A stretch of DNA of 64,000 bases from Protopterus annectens (Eukaryota > Chordata > Ceratodontiformes > Protopteridae): positions 627,183,733-627,247,732 of the forward strand of contig NC_056743.1 of assembly GCF_019279795.1 (NCBI RefSeq), in the 5' to 3' direction. The notes below the pieces were generated by a model. The model searched no databases. It saw only the letters and a program-made list of their open reading frames with translations, and was not told where the DNA came from. Positions 32,428 through 42,884 of this stretch are shown here, piece by piece. Each line of letters starts with the position of its first letter. The first letter of the stretch is position 1. Both the position numbers and the translations under genes were made by a program.

Positions 32428-32508
32428 AACATCTACTGTTATGGTAGGATTTTACACAGCTGTACTGTGTCCTTCCATATCATTGCTGCAGTACTCTTCA
32501 TTTAAGGG
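32428..32508 (-). repeat. Element G internal complementary region
   Basis: GAACATCTACTGTTATGGTAGG ... GCTGTACT complements the G left tip. The second half, from about 32467, carries CATTGCTGCAGTACTCTTCA, the presumed complement of a lost right tip. Confidence 0.65.
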
Positions 32509-32509
32509 C

Positions 32510-33140
32510 GAGTACAAAAGCTCAAGAGGAAATTTGGGAGGAAGAAAGCCAAGAAGAACCCTCCAGAAAACCATGCAGGACAGCTCCGGCAGAGCCAGCT
32601 CTTGCCCTGAAAATAACATCCAATTTACAATGCTTAGTAAAAGATATGGACAGAGAACCAAGTAGCAGCCTCCACGATAGAAATGGTAACCAAGCCTCTG
32701 AAAAAAGCACCAGAGGAAGCTACAGCCCTGGTACAATGAGCCTTTACAGAAGCACAAAGGCTTTTCCCATGAAAGGAGCACCAAAAAGAAATAATCTAGA
32801 GATCCATGAAGAAATGGTTAGTTTAGAAACAGCCAAAACTAAAGATCTAAGATGAAAAGAAATACAGTTGCTCAGACTTGCGAATGACCTTATGCAAATT
32901 CAAGGTGTGAAGAACCTTCTCACTAGCAGACTGCAGAGAAGTAAAAAAAAAAAGGAGTGTTGACCCAACTTCCTAAAAATTAAACCCATATTTCAAGAAA
33001 ACACCCAAGCTAATGGTGCACCATTCAAAATGTGAAGGGTCTTCTCTCCACTGATGTGAATAAACAGAGGACAATTCCAAAACCACTTTTAAAGGAGGAT
33101 GTCACCTTACCTCAGATGTTTTCAAGTACCTGGTACATTG
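32510..33140 (-). pseudogene. Element G tyrosine recombinase remnant
   Basis: Heavily decayed. In the minus sense around 32640-32720 one frame gives a VEAATWFSVHIF-like string, matching the LEAATWSSVHTF block next to the catalytic Tyr. Upstream fragments resemble the CTRAVASSGAFFRG end of the HSTRA block. No frame longer than about 110 residues. Confidence 0.5.
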
Positions 33141-33150
33141 GTAGCATCTA

Positions 33151-33722
33151 TCCATGTCATCTTTGGCTCTTGCCCCCCCCCCCCCCCCAGCAGGGCACAA
33201 TCATGCCCATATCAGGGTCTACTCCTTAGCAACTCCCCACTGGGCAAGGATATTCTATGGTCTGAATAAGTTCTATATTGTAGTAAAGAACAAAAGCACT
33301 TACCAAAATTTCTCATGTCCTATGGCTGCTGTTTAAGCCTTTGGTTTATTTTTGACTAGGCACTTTTTGTCCTGTTTGTTAGTTTACTATTTGTGCCTGT
33401 TGGGCTGGTCTTATGTCAAAAACAATGCCCAGCAGTGTGCAGAGTGAACAATAAATTACACTGCATATTCAGACCTGGAGGACATGGCCAGTCTACTAGA
33501 GGATAAAATGAGCTCAAACTTCACCCTTTCTCCCCCCAAAGACTGGTCCACTTAAGTCTCCCAAGAACAAGTTCTCAGGCACTACCTAAGGGCAAGCACA
33601 CTGTTATTAGACCACATAGCATAGCAGGCTACCTACTGGTCAGCCTGAAACATGATTTGTCTGATCACCAACTGAAGCTACTCAACACCTAAAAACAAGC
33701 TTCATGACAGATGAATTGAAGA
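33151..33722. other. Unassigned sequence with a poly-C run
   Basis: Contains a 16-C run at 33173-33188. Beyond this I recognise nothing until the LINE fragment at 33723. Confidence 0.4.
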
Positions 33723-33790
33723 TAGCAGCAATCATTCCTTTACACAGAGATGGGGCTTCAACTGAACCTGGTAATTAAAGAACCATTGCA
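33723..33790 (+). pseudogene. LINE RT fragment (CR1/L2-like)
   Basis: A short reading IAAIIPLHRDGASTEPGN-stop-RTIA matches TATVVPIHKGGASTDPGNHRPI in CR1-b ORF2 (60916-60978). It is followed by sequence of the CR1-a 5' region, so it may belong to a separate older LINE copy. Confidence 0.6.
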
Positions 33791-33815
33791 TTTTTATTGA
33801 ATTACTTAATTGTAA

Positions 33816-34790
33816 ACAACTTTTTCATACTGAGTTGCATTTTCTGTTTGTGAGTGCTCTATTTGTGCTTTTCTGTGCACTTTTTGCGAGGTTTCTGTAT
33901 CCTAGTCAGGTAGCATAGTCTGGATAGAGATCTGCCATTATCCAGGCCTGGTTGTTTTGCTTGTTGAGTTTCCTGTGTTTCTGGCAGCCATCTTCTGCTG
34001 GTAGTGTCTTGTCTTTGCTGTTAGTGAGAGTAACAGGGTTACCTGACCTTCTCTAGCATGAGTGACTGGTTGAAAGAGCAGGGGCTAGCAGGACTGGGTA
34101 GTAATTTGAGCTTCTAGATTCTTCCATCTTTTCTAATTTAAACCCTGTGTCTGCAGGTGGCTGTGCTTGTTTTTACCAGGCTGAGGAGTGGTGATTCATC
34201 ACTGTGACAAAGCAGAAATGCCCCGAGGCTCCAAGAGCAGAATAAGTTTTTTCTTAACGTTCACTGAATTACACTTCTTAATGCTTATAGTTGTGCTATG
34301 CAGCTAATCTACTACATTTTGCAATGTTATGCTTTTTTACTGTTTCACTGCATTTTTGTACAGTTTTAACTATTTTCATTGCTAGATAGTGTTTCATTAC
34401 TGTAACTGCATTTTTTTTAATTACTTGACCATAAAATGCTTTCTCATACTGAGTTGTATTTTCAGATTGTGAGTGCTCTACCTGTGCATTTTTTGTGAGG
34501 TTTCTGTGTTCTAGTCAGGTAGCATAGTCTGGACAGACGCCTGCTGTTATCCAGGCCTGGTTGCTTTGCTTGTCGAGTTTCCTGTGTTTCTGGCAGCCAT
34601 CTTCTTCTGGTAGTGTCTTGTCTTTGCTGTTAGTAACAGGGTTGCCTGACCTTCTCTAGCACGTGTGATTGGTTGAAAAAGAAGGGGCTAGCTGGGTTAG
34701 GTAGTAATTCAAGCTTCTGGATTCTTCCATCTTTTCTGGTATTTATACCCTGTGTTTGCAGGGTGTTGTGCTCGTTGCGCACTACCACAG
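33816..34790 (+). repeat. CR1-a 5' UTR tandem monomers (about 619 bp period)
   Basis: GTGAGTGCTC, GTCAGGTAGCATAGTCTGGA, CCTGTGTTTCTGGCAGCCAT and GATTCTTCCATCTTTTCT occur twice with about 600-620 bp spacing (for example GTTGCATTTTC at 33834 and GTTGTATTTTC at 34453). Tandem monomers at LINE 5' ends usually carry promoter activity. The second copy ends in a TATTTATACCC box (about 34741). Confidence 0.8.
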
Positions 34791-34969
34791 AGCTGTTTTA
34801 ACCTAATGCGAGGTATCTCAGTTGCATTTTTTCCCTTACTCCTGTTTAACTGACACACACCCTTGCAACTACTGTGATTTTATCCAGCCCTACTCACACC
34901 TATAGGTACTCTATTCTGATAGTACCCACTCTACCATCCCTTACCTCTCTTCCATAGATTCTGACAACC

Positions 34970-35040
34970 ATGGACGGACAATTTCCTGTGGTTTCTCCTG
35001 CTAGTCTTGTTGATATGAGCATCCTGAGACAGTGCAGCAA
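34970..35040 (+). pseudogene. CR1-a ORF1, first 24 codons
   Basis: ATG at 34970 gives MDGQFPVVSPASLVDMSILR followed by QCS. It parallels the ORF1 start of CR1-b (LVQLVNLGILRQCYN). The coding sequence stops at the tip of DIRS element H. The next expected residues NICLMYTD occur at 52714 onward, so the same ORF resumes 17.7 kb downstream. Confidence 0.85.
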
Positions 35041-35260
35041 AGTGCAGTTGTGTACACTTACCATAAATGTAGATGCTAGAGTGTATTCACTGTTGCAGTC
35101 ATCACACTTGGGTTATCTGCCTGCAGGTAGCCCTCAGTCGGCCCGAAATCCAAAGTCTTAGTATTTCTGCGTCGGATGCTGTCGCTTCTTCCATGACGTC
35201 AGGGGTATAAAAACAGGAAGCAGACACCATTACATCAGTTTTTCTTGCCCCAAATGTCAG
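35041..35260 (-). repeat. Element H 3' terminal repeat
   Basis: Contains CAGTCATCACACTTGGG, found inverted at 52681-52697, and plus-strand GGGGTATAAAAACAGG (35201-35216). Confidence 0.85.
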
Positions 35261-35401
35261 GAGCCTCCAAATAGGGAGCTAGTATAAGGTGTGAAAACCA
35301 CCACCAGTAAAAAGTAAATACCAATGCCATTATGAATAGCCATAGAGAGGAGAAAGAAAGATAAGAGAAAACCAGGGGGCTGGAGGGAGGGAAACCAGGA
35401 C

Positions 35402-35500
35402 TGCAACAGTGAATACACTCTAACATCTACATTTATGGTAAGTGTACACAACTGTACTATGCTCTTCGTGTTTCACTGATTCAGTCATCGCACTTGGGTT
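35402..35500 (-). repeat. Element H internal complementary region
   Basis: Halves meet at ACAACTGTACT | ATGCTCTTCGTG (35458/35459). Confidence 0.85.
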
Positions 35501-35541
35501 GATTCCCAAAGCTGAGGAAGGGTGGAGGCGGCCAAGAAGAG

Positions 35542-36308
35542 TTAGGGCTGGCTAGTAGGCCCTACAAAACTGCTGTAGCAAATCCTGCCCTGGATTTGGA
35601 AAAGATAGGCATGTGGTAATGCTGGGTGAAGGTGTGTACAGAACTCCAGGTGGCAGCTTCTAGAATGTCCCTGGTAGCAACCCCCTGAGAAATGCTGTAG
35701 AGGTAGAAGTAGCCCTAGTGGAATGTGTTCTGACCCCCAGAGGGGTTGGATTTCCATGGTGCTTGTAGCAGAAATGGATGCAGTGTGCTAGCCATTTGGA
35801 AATAGTTTGTTTAGAATTGGCCTTGCCCTCTGCCCCTGTTGCAAAGCTGACTAGCAGCTGGTCAGATTTTCTGAAAGGCTTAGTCTTATTAAGGTAGAAG
35901 CTGAGCTGTCTGTGCACGTCCAAAGAGTGCAGGATCCTGTCCCCTTTATTCAGAGGGTTAGGGAAGAAGGTTGGCAAATGGATGGACTGGTTTAGGGCCA
36001 CACTGGACACCACCTTAGGCATAAAGGACGGGTTAGCCCTGAGGGAAAACCCTATCAGCATGGAAGATAAAAGGTTCCACAGCCATCCGTGCCTGTAGCT
36101 CAGACACTCTTCTAGCTGAAGTGATGGCTAGAAGCAAGGCTGTTTTCCGAGAGAGGAATTTTAACTCTGCTGAAGCAGCAGGTTCAAAAGGGAGAAGCGT
36201 GAGCTTTTCCAGTACAAAGTTAATGTCCCAAGCAGGGGTGGGTGCTCTCCTTGGGGGCCTTAAGTTGTTGGCCCCTCTCAGGAACTGTTTGATGAGAGGG
36301 TGAGAAAA
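35542..36308 (-). pseudogene. Element H tyrosine recombinase, C-terminal half
   Basis: The frame 36061 to 35660 has MPKVVSSVALNQSIHLPTFFPNP, LDVHRQLSFYLNKTKPFRKSDQLLVSF, ISKWLAHCIHFCYKHHG and VRTHSTRATSTSTAFLRG (His-x-x-Arg). The catalytic Tyr block (ATWSSVHTFTQHYHMP-like, about 35600-35660) and the first Arg (SARRVSELQARM-like, about 36100) are in other frames. Element I splits the gene just upstream; the N-terminal half resumes at 41821. Confidence 0.82.
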
Positions 36309-36530
36309 AGTACAGTTTTGTACCTACCATAAATGTAGATGTTCGAGTGCTAATACAGCTGCAGTCATAACAGATGGGTTCTCCTGTCGTCAGGCGGTCC
36401 TCGATCGTCAATTCCAAAAGTCTCTAGGTCGGTCCGTTGTCGTTACTTTTTCCCTGACCCAGTCCCAGGCGGTATAAAAGAACCAGCCAACGCCATTTTT
36501 TCTTCGTTTTTCTTGCCTTTGCCCCAGAGG
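36309..36530 (-). repeat. Element I 3' terminal repeat
   Basis: Contains GCTGCAGTCATAACAGATGG and the plus-strand TATA box GGTATAAAAGAACC (36471-36484); inverted relative to 41590-41820. Confidence 0.85.
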
Positions 36531-36715
36531 TGCCAGGTGCCCCCAGAAGGAAGGCAATACATAAATTTGTGCACAAAATAATATCAATAAAATAAATACA
36601 ATATAATCAAAATACAATAGCAAATAAAAGGAAGGAAATAGGTTAAGCGAGGGAGGTAATAGCTGGGTCAGGAGGTGATCAAGGAAGAGGAGGAGGAGGG
36701 AGGAAATGGAAACCT

Positions 36716-36752
36716 GGGCTGTATTAGCACTCTAACATCTACATTTATGCAT
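36716..36752 (-). repeat. Element I partial internal complementary region
   Basis: Only the start of the left half remains (GCTGTATTAGCACTCTAAC then ATCTACATTTATG). The right half that should complement the 5' tip is gone, replaced by AT-rich sequence. Confidence 0.7.
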
Positions 36753-36789
36753 TTAAAATAGTATACAAAATGTTATATTACAGGTGGGT

Positions 36790-37692
36790 ATATAGGCAGC
36801 TAAGAAAGGGTGGTGTAGGGAATCCCAAAGCTAAGAAAGGGGTGGTGGAGGCACTAGGTCACTGCAGGGAGCCCAGATGCCCTTTAAGACTGCGGCAGTG
36901 GTGTGGAAGTTTCTTATTTAAGTATGTGTGAAGGTGCTTGGAGCTTGGAGTATATCTGCTCCTCCTCTCTGCTTCAGCTGCTGGTATGGTAGGATCTTAG
37001 AGGATGAAGGAGAGCAGAGCCCGTGGTGTACAGTTTTGAGGAGAAGAGAAACCCGGTACAGTTTTGTGGAGTTTGTTATTTTGCCGTGGCATTGCTATTT
37101 CTTTATTATTTGTCTGTTTATTTCAAATTGTCTTGAAAAAAGCTCTGATTTTTATGAAAAGCTGTTCTGTTTTGATTTCTGACTTTGTTGATGTCCCAGA
37201 TAAGGAGTTGTCTGTGGATGTCCAAGGAATGTGTTAATGAATGGTTGCAAGCTAGGGGAGTAGATGTGGTGAAATTTGTGGCCTGGATTTCAAGTGCTCA
37301 ACTGAAAATACTACTTGGTTGGCAAGGAGGATGGATTTCAGAAGGAGGAAACTCCTAGGTGATAAAGATATAGCTGGAAACAGCCCCAGATGAGAGCTAG
37401 TTCTGGAATCCTGTTTTGAAGCAGGGTAGGCAGAAGGAAAAGATGAGCAGACAGCTATTATTTTCCTGGGGAGGAGAAGCAATTCCTCAAAGGAGGCAGG
37501 GTCCTCCAGTCAGAAATTGAGATCCCAAGCAGGGTATTGTTGTTTCTGTTGGGGGAGGAAGGACAGTTTAAGAGTCGGAGAACCGGAGGGTGAGATCCCA
37601 AGAGAGTGGTTGGTGATCAGGGTGTTATTCTGCAGAAATGGATCAGAGCATGAATTTTGATGAAGGAGATGAGGAGTCCACTGCTAGTCAGC
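36790..37692 (-). pseudogene. Element I YR remnant
   Basis: Patches only: GAATCCCAAAGCTAAGAAAG (shared with J 54202 onward, just before the YR end), TGTCTGTGGATGTCCAAGGAATG (the LDIHRQ block, about 37209-37231) and GAGATCCCAAGCAGG near 37525. Large parts of the catalytic domain are missing or replaced. No frame. Non-functional. Confidence 0.6.
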
Positions 37693-39775
37693 TCAGGGAA
37701 TACAGTTTACTTCCTGTAAAACAGCTTTCCCAGATCCTGTTTGAGGAGAAATTCCCTTTTTCTGGCTTTCCCCTTTTGGCTTCATTTGCCACATAACCGT
37801 TTCCTTCTGCCTCTGGAGAAAGGTCTTCCAGACCTGAGAGTCCTCCTCCTTGCTATGTGATGCTAAGTCATCCTTTGCTTGGTCTGTTGAAAGTGGCTGA
37901 AGCAGGGTCCATGGTGGGGAATGCGTCAGGCTCCTCAGGAGTGGGTACCAGTGTTGTCTTGGCCAGTCCGAAGCAATGAGAATCATCTTTGGTCTGTCAG
38001 CTCTGGTTTTCAATAGAATCTGCTCTGGTTTTCAACAGAACTTTGGGCAGCAGAGGAAGAGGTGGGAAGGCATAAACTGTCATTGATGTCCAACTGAAAG
38101 AGAGCGTCCACTCTCCAGGCCTTTGGATGGAAAATCCTCGAGCAGAATTTTGCCAATTGGTGATTTTTGTGGGAGGCAAAGAGATCTATGTCTGGCCTTC
38201 CCCATGCTTGGATTATTTCTGTAAAAACTTTTGGATGTAACTTCCATTCGTGTGGATCTGTCATATTTCTGCTTAGGTTGTCTGCCAGCGTGTTTTCCTT
38301 GCCTGGCAAGTACTGTGCTTGTAGTTCGATTTGTAAGTCCATGGCCATGTTCCAAAGGGACATGGCCAGTCTGCATAGGGGGTATGAATGTGTTCCTCCC
38401 TGTTTGTTTATGTACCACATAACTGTGGTGTTGTTCGTTCTTATCAATAGTTGACCTGGTTGCAGCAGGTCCTTGAAAGCTATAATAGCCTTTATTACTG
38501 CTAGCATTTCCTTTTGATTGATGTGAAGGTGTTTTTCTTTTTGGGACCATTTGCCTGGAATATACCGATCTGGCATGTGCGCCCCCCATGCGTAGTCCGA
38601 GGCGTCTGTTGTGATGACTTGATTTGCTTGAGGCTTGCTGAATGGAAGACCTGTGTTTGTTTGGCATGCTTGAGCCCACCACAGAAATTCCTTTTGTAGA
38701 CATGGAATTAGTGGTATTATTGTTTCCAAACTGTGGCTGTGTTGAGACCATATGTTTTTCAGGTACCATTGAAGTTTCCTCATATGCAGCTTTGCACATG
38801 GGATTAGTAAAATGCAAGATGCCATGAATCCCAGAGCCTGCAGAATTTTCCTTGCAGTCAGCCTGGTGCAATTTACTAGTGCTCTGAAGTATTGAGTTAG
38901 TTGCGCCTGCTTCTCTGGCGTGAGGTAGGCCATCTGGGTGTTTGTGTCCAAGTTGGCACCCAGGAAAATTATCTTCCGAGAGGGTATTAGCCTTGATTTC
39001 TTTTTGTTGACTGTGTATCCCAGAGAGTTCAACAACATTATTACATAAGCCAGATGTTTCAGAAGAATGTGCTTGCTGTCCGCTTGGATCAGGCAGTCGT
39101 CCAAATAGGGGTATATTTGTATCCCTTGAGTCTGCAAGTAGGCAATTACTGATGCCAGGCATTTCGTGAATACTCTGGGCGCAGTAGATAAGCCAAAGGG
39201 CAATGCAGAGAATTGATAATGGGTTGAACCTGCAAGAAATCTGAGGTATCTTCTGCAATTTTGTCAGATTGGGACATGCAGGTATGCCTACTTGAGGTCC
39301 AATGTTACCAGCCAAGACTCCTTGCCCAGCATGGGAAGAAGTTGCTGTAGAGTGAGCATCTTGAATTTTGGTACGAGTAGAAATGTGTTTAGGATGGACA
39401 GGTCCAAAATAGGTCTCCAATCTTTTCCCTTCCTTGGTACCAGGAATAGCCTGGAATAAAAACCTTGACCTTGTTCGTGCGTAGGTACCTCTTAAATAGC
39501 TTTCATGTCTATGAGATCTGTTATTTGCCTTTGTGCCTCTGCCCTTTGTGTGGCAGGTTTGGCATGCCTCTCATTTTTGGAAGGGTGTGAAAATGGAATC
39601 TGTAGCCTCTGTTTATGATGTCCAGGATCCATTTGTCTTTTGTGACAATATGCCAATTTCTTGAAAATAATGCCAGCTTTCCTCCTAAGGGGGCTGCCAT
39701 TTGAGTCTTGTTTGGCATGCAAAGGGGAAAGTCATTGGGCTTGCTTTCTGAATGATTGCGAGTTATCCTCACCAC
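37693..39775 (-). pseudogene. Element I pol (RT-RNase H)
   Basis: The frame 39203 to 38010 (397 residues) carries PFGLSTAPRVFTKC (motif B), YPYLDDCLIQADS (motif C intact), FLGANLDTNTQMAYLTPEKQ, RKILQALGFMASCILLIPCAKLHMRKLQWYL, VITTDASDYAWGAHM, INQKEMLAV, TNNTTVMWYINKQGGTHSYPLC and DNLSRNMTDPHEWKLHP. One RNase H Asp (TDN) is Asn (TNN). The motif A half and N-terminus (LGGKLALFSRNWHI at about 39700) are in other frames. The gag overlap is at least 44 nt in the +1 frame. Confidence 0.86.
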
Positions 39776-41510
39776 CTCTTTGTGTAGGAGCTTGCCACTG
39801 TCTGCCTCTAAACGATCCTTGGGATTGTCCTCTGCCCCTCGGGCGCCTGTATCTGCCTCTTTGGGGTCTGTCCGTGGCTGGAAAGGACCAATTTTTGGAA
39901 GGCCAATTTCTACTGAAACGTGGGGGTTGTACCTGTAGAAAATCTTTCACAGTTTGCATTGATCTAGCCTTTTCCTCCATTTTCCTTAATACCTCCTCAG
40001 CATTAGCACCAAATAATACATCCTTTTGAAGAGGGGCATCTAGTAATTTAGCTTTGACATGATCAGGCAAGGTTTGTTCTTTGAGCCAGGCATGTCTACG
40101 TATGACTGATCCTGTAACAGCAGCTCTACATGAGGCCTCTAGAGCATCAAAACCACATTGCAAGGTATGCTTACCCACTTGTTCTGCACTATGCATCAAA
40201 TCCTGCAACTCCTTCAAGTCTGGTTGTTCAGGTTGTGACATTTTACTTTTCAATTGTGATAACAAAAACTGTTGGTATTGTAGCATATGGAACTGACAGT
40301 TTAAGGCCCTCATGGTTAAGGTAGCAGAGGTATATACCTTTTTTCCCCACCTTTCCAAGGATCTGGAATCTCTCTCGGAAGGTAATGGATTTTTAGCAGT
40401 GGAGGCCTTAATTCCCTTGGGGCCCTGTGAGATGGTTTCTGGGTCAGCAGCATGGCTTTTGTATAGAAATTGGTGCGAGTCAGGAACCCTGTAGTACCTG
40501 TCAGGCTTAACTGGGGCTGGAGGTAGAGAGTCCGGGTTAAGGCAGGCCTCCGAGTAAACATCATCTAGGATGTCCAAGACAGGAGGTATAGCCAGAGGCC
40601 TGTGCTGAGGTAGTAAGAGAAATTCCCTAAGCCTTTTCTTGGAATCTGAATAATCTTGGCCTTCCCAGTGGAAGTGTTCCCTTAAGGTATGCAAAGTTTC
40701 CCCAAATGAGTAATCCTCTGGGGCGGATACAGAAGGAATGGACTCCTCCGCATCAGAGTCTTCAAAAGGGGAGTAAGAATGTTCCTGATCATCAGAGTGC
40801 TCTGAAATAATGGAGCCCTGATCAGAGGAGGGATTCTTCCTCCACTCTGGGCCTTTGTCCGTGGGGTTGAGAACCCCTGATAAGAGTAATTAAATCCTCA
40901 GCCATTTTAAGCATCTGTTTTTTAGGCATGGGGCCTGGAGATGGGCCCTGAGTAGCTTGTCTCAGAGTGCATGGCTGCTTTAGACTTAGTGAAAGCCTTG
41001 ATGGAGAAAGAAGAGGAAGGTCTGAAGACACCTTGAGTGGAGGTAGACTTGTCCACATTTTGAGGTTCAACGCCAAGAGTGGCTTCGGTATCAGTAGTCG
41101 GGGTGTGGGCCGAGGAGCCTCCGACCTCGGGCACAGGAGACACCGTCAATGAAGTGTTGTCGGTAGTCAGGGGCTGCGTAGGCGCCTCGCTGAGAACCGG
41201 ACCACGTGCAGTCGACTTTGGCGTGGTGTCGGTAGAGGCCGCAGACCTCGTGTGTCGGTCCTTATCTTTGCGTGTTTTTAGACAAAACTGGAGTCTGAGT
41301 ATCCGACGACATAATATAGTTAAATGTTTTTCCAAAATAATGCTGGGCGAACTCCGCCCGACGCTTAATGGTGCGTTTGTTGAATGTAGCACAAAAGCGG
41401 CAGACCGAGACGTTGTGGTTTGGGCCTAAACAAGGTATACAGAGGGAATGGAAATCCTTATGCGGTATTTGCTTCCCACATGAAATACAATTATTAACTT
41501 TGTCTGACAT
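39732..41510 (-). pseudogene. Element I gag (three frames)
   Basis: ATG at 41510: MSDKVNNCISCGKQIPHKDF, then HSLCIPCLGPNHNVSVCRFC, a complete Cys/His cluster. A break near 41265 leads to a Ser/Thr-rich stretch (41392 to 40922). After a break near 40820 a 320-residue frame (40694 to 39732) gives RLREFLLLPQHRPLAIPPVLDILDDV, DRYYRVPDSHQFLYKSHAADPE, SLERWGKKVYTSATLTMRALNCQFHMLQYQ, RRHAWLKEQTLPDHVKAKLL and VKDFLQVQPPRFSRNWPSKN, ending in a basic RGRYRRPRGRGQ tail. Confidence 0.85.
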
Positions 41511-41574
41511 CGGTCTGAGGCAAGAAAAGTTTCCCCAACGGGGTACTTGGCTTTCAAGAAGACTTCGGTTTCAA

Positions 41575-41820
41575 AATTTTCGTAATTTCAGGAGCTGGCC
41601 GACCGGCACTTGCGAACTGCTTCTGCTTCGGGCACCGCGGCAAGAAAGACTGAAGAAAATGGCATCAGCTGGTTCTTTTATACCCCTGGCACACTGACAT
41701 CAGGGAAGAAGCGACGACAACCGACGCCGGACCTAGACTTTGGAATTCGGCCGACCGAGGACCCGCCTGACGGCAGGAGAAACCATCTGTTATGACTGCA
41801 GCTGTATGCACGATGAACAT
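41575..41820 (-). repeat. Element I 5' terminal repeat with TATA box
   Basis: Minus-sense ATGTTCATCGTGCATACAGC start and GGGGTATAAAAGAACC (about 41671-41686). Confidence 0.85.
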
Positions 41821-42310
41821 CAGAGGTAGCTCAGTATTGTAATGAGCCGAAATGGCAGAGGCATGAATCTTAATGGAGGAGAAGGATAGGCCTCTGGAGT
41901 AGCTCTCCTAGGTAATCCAGGATTAGAGGTAAGGAGGGCACTGCTGTGTCCTTTCCTTTAGAATGAATCCAAGAACAATATCTTTCCACTTTTCCGCATA
42001 GTATTTCCTAGTACTAAGCCTTCTGGCTTCAAGAATGACATCCAGCACCTGTTTACTTAGGGTTGCTAGTGGAGTATTCAAGGAATAAGCCAGGCTGCAA
42101 AATTTAGGGTCTGCAATTGCGGATGCAAAATGTGTCCCTCCTGCTGTGAGGGCAGGGTAGGGGTCTGGTGTAGGTGCCAGGGTAGCACAATTATCAGGCT
42201 GCGCAGGAGTGGGTACCAGTGCTGGCATGGCCAGTCTGGGGCATTCAGAATTGCCCTAGGCCTGTCTTCTTTTATCTTGAATAGTACTCTCAAGAGAAGG
42301 GGGAAAGGCA
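41821..42310 (-). pseudogene. Element H YR N-terminal half
   Basis: Contains LEARRLSTRKYYAEKWKDI (42040-41980), the core-binding region, in a 101-residue frame that begins MPALVPTPAQPDNCATL at 42228. The overlap with the Pol tail (LLRVLFKIKEDRPRAILNAPDWPCQHWYPLLRS) is also seen in another frame. Degraded. Confidence 0.7.
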
Positions 42311-42884
42311 TAGATTGAGAGGTTCTCTCATTGAAAGGATAGGGAATCCACCTTCCAGGCCCTGTTGTGAGGGTTCCTGGTGCAGAATTTGCTTAACTGG
42401 TGGTTTGGGGGGGGGGGGAGGCAAAGAGATCCATCTCTGCGGTCCCCCATCTCTGGATCAGAAGGTTGAAGGTGCTGGGCTCCAATTTCCACTCGTGTGG
42501 GCCTAGGAGATTTCTGCTCAAGTCTGCCAGTGAATTTTGTTTGACTGGCAGGAACTGAGCTTGTAGATGGACTTGGTTGTCCAAAGCTGTGCTCCACAGA
42601 GTCATGGCTAACCTGCAGAGTGGGTAAGAATCGGTCCCCCCCCCCCTGCTGGTTTATGTACCACATAACTGTGGTGTTGCTGTTTTTATCAGCAGTTGTC
42701 CTAGAAGGATTAGGTATCTGAAAGCTGTCAGAGCATTCTGTACAGCTAGCATCTCCTTTTGGTTGATGTGCAGGAGAATTTGGCTTGTGCTCCAGTGGCC
42801 CTGAATGCATTTGCCAGCCATGTGGGACCCACATGCATAGTCAGATGCATCTGTGGTCAGGGTCTGGGCGGCATGGGGTGGTCT
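42311..42884 (-). pseudogene. Element H RNase H fragment
   Basis: Blocks LTTDASDYACGSHMAGKC (first Asp), INQKEMLAVQNALTAF (Glu), TTVMWYINQQ, and DLSRNLLGPHEWKLEP, spread over frames. Homopolymer runs (12 G at 42407-42418, 10 C near 42638) coincide with frame losses. RT to the right is missing. Confidence 0.75.

Larger units (their letters stand above)
32113..33150 (-). mobile_element. Degenerate DIRS element G, 3' part
   Basis: The left tip AGTATAATTGCGTAAAATC (32113) is followed by CCATAACAGTAGAT. A matching ICR lies at 32428-32508, and worn YR C-terminal sequence beyond that. The tip differs from the other families (CCATAAATGTAGATG). The right part fades by about 33150; no pol or gag is seen. 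Preceded by GTAGAA. Confidence 0.65.
33800..35040 (+). mobile_element. LINE CR1-a, 5' UTR and start of ORF1
   Basis: The 5' piece of a plus-strand LINE interrupted by the DIRS cluster at 35041 and continued at 52714. It contains two tandem 5' UTR monomers and the first 24 codons of ORF1. The left boundary is approximate. Confidence 0.78.
35041..36308 (-). mobile_element. DIRS element H (family 1), 3' piece
   Basis: From tip AGTGCAGTTGTGTACAC through the 3' repeat, ICR and the C-terminal half of YR, cut by element I at 36308. Continues at 41821-42884; its outermost 5' bases survive at 52677-52713. Confidence 0.87.
36309..41820 (-). mobile_element. DIRS element I (family 3), inserted in H YR
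   Basis: 5.51 kb, from AGTACAGTTTTGTACC to GATGAACAT. The YR and ICR regions are badly eroded, while pol and gag are fairly good. Flanks GAGGGTGAGAAAA and CAGAGGTAGCTCAG join to restore the H YR sequence without duplication. Closely related to J (53706 onward). Confidence 0.9.
41821..42884 (-). mobile_element. Element H, middle piece (YR N-terminus and RNase H)
   Basis: Resumes H after I: YR N-terminal half, then RNase H. At 42875-42884 the sequence jumps back to YR sequence of a second copy (H2), so the H RT, gag and most of the 5' repeat are missing. Confidence 0.8.

Noticed and set aside
33173-33188. Poly-C and other homopolymers (42407-42418 G, 29635-29651 A) as CRISPR or regulatory features
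   Set aside because: Plain simple runs, probably slippage; no repeat-spacer structure or origin-like organisation exists in this eukaryotic window.
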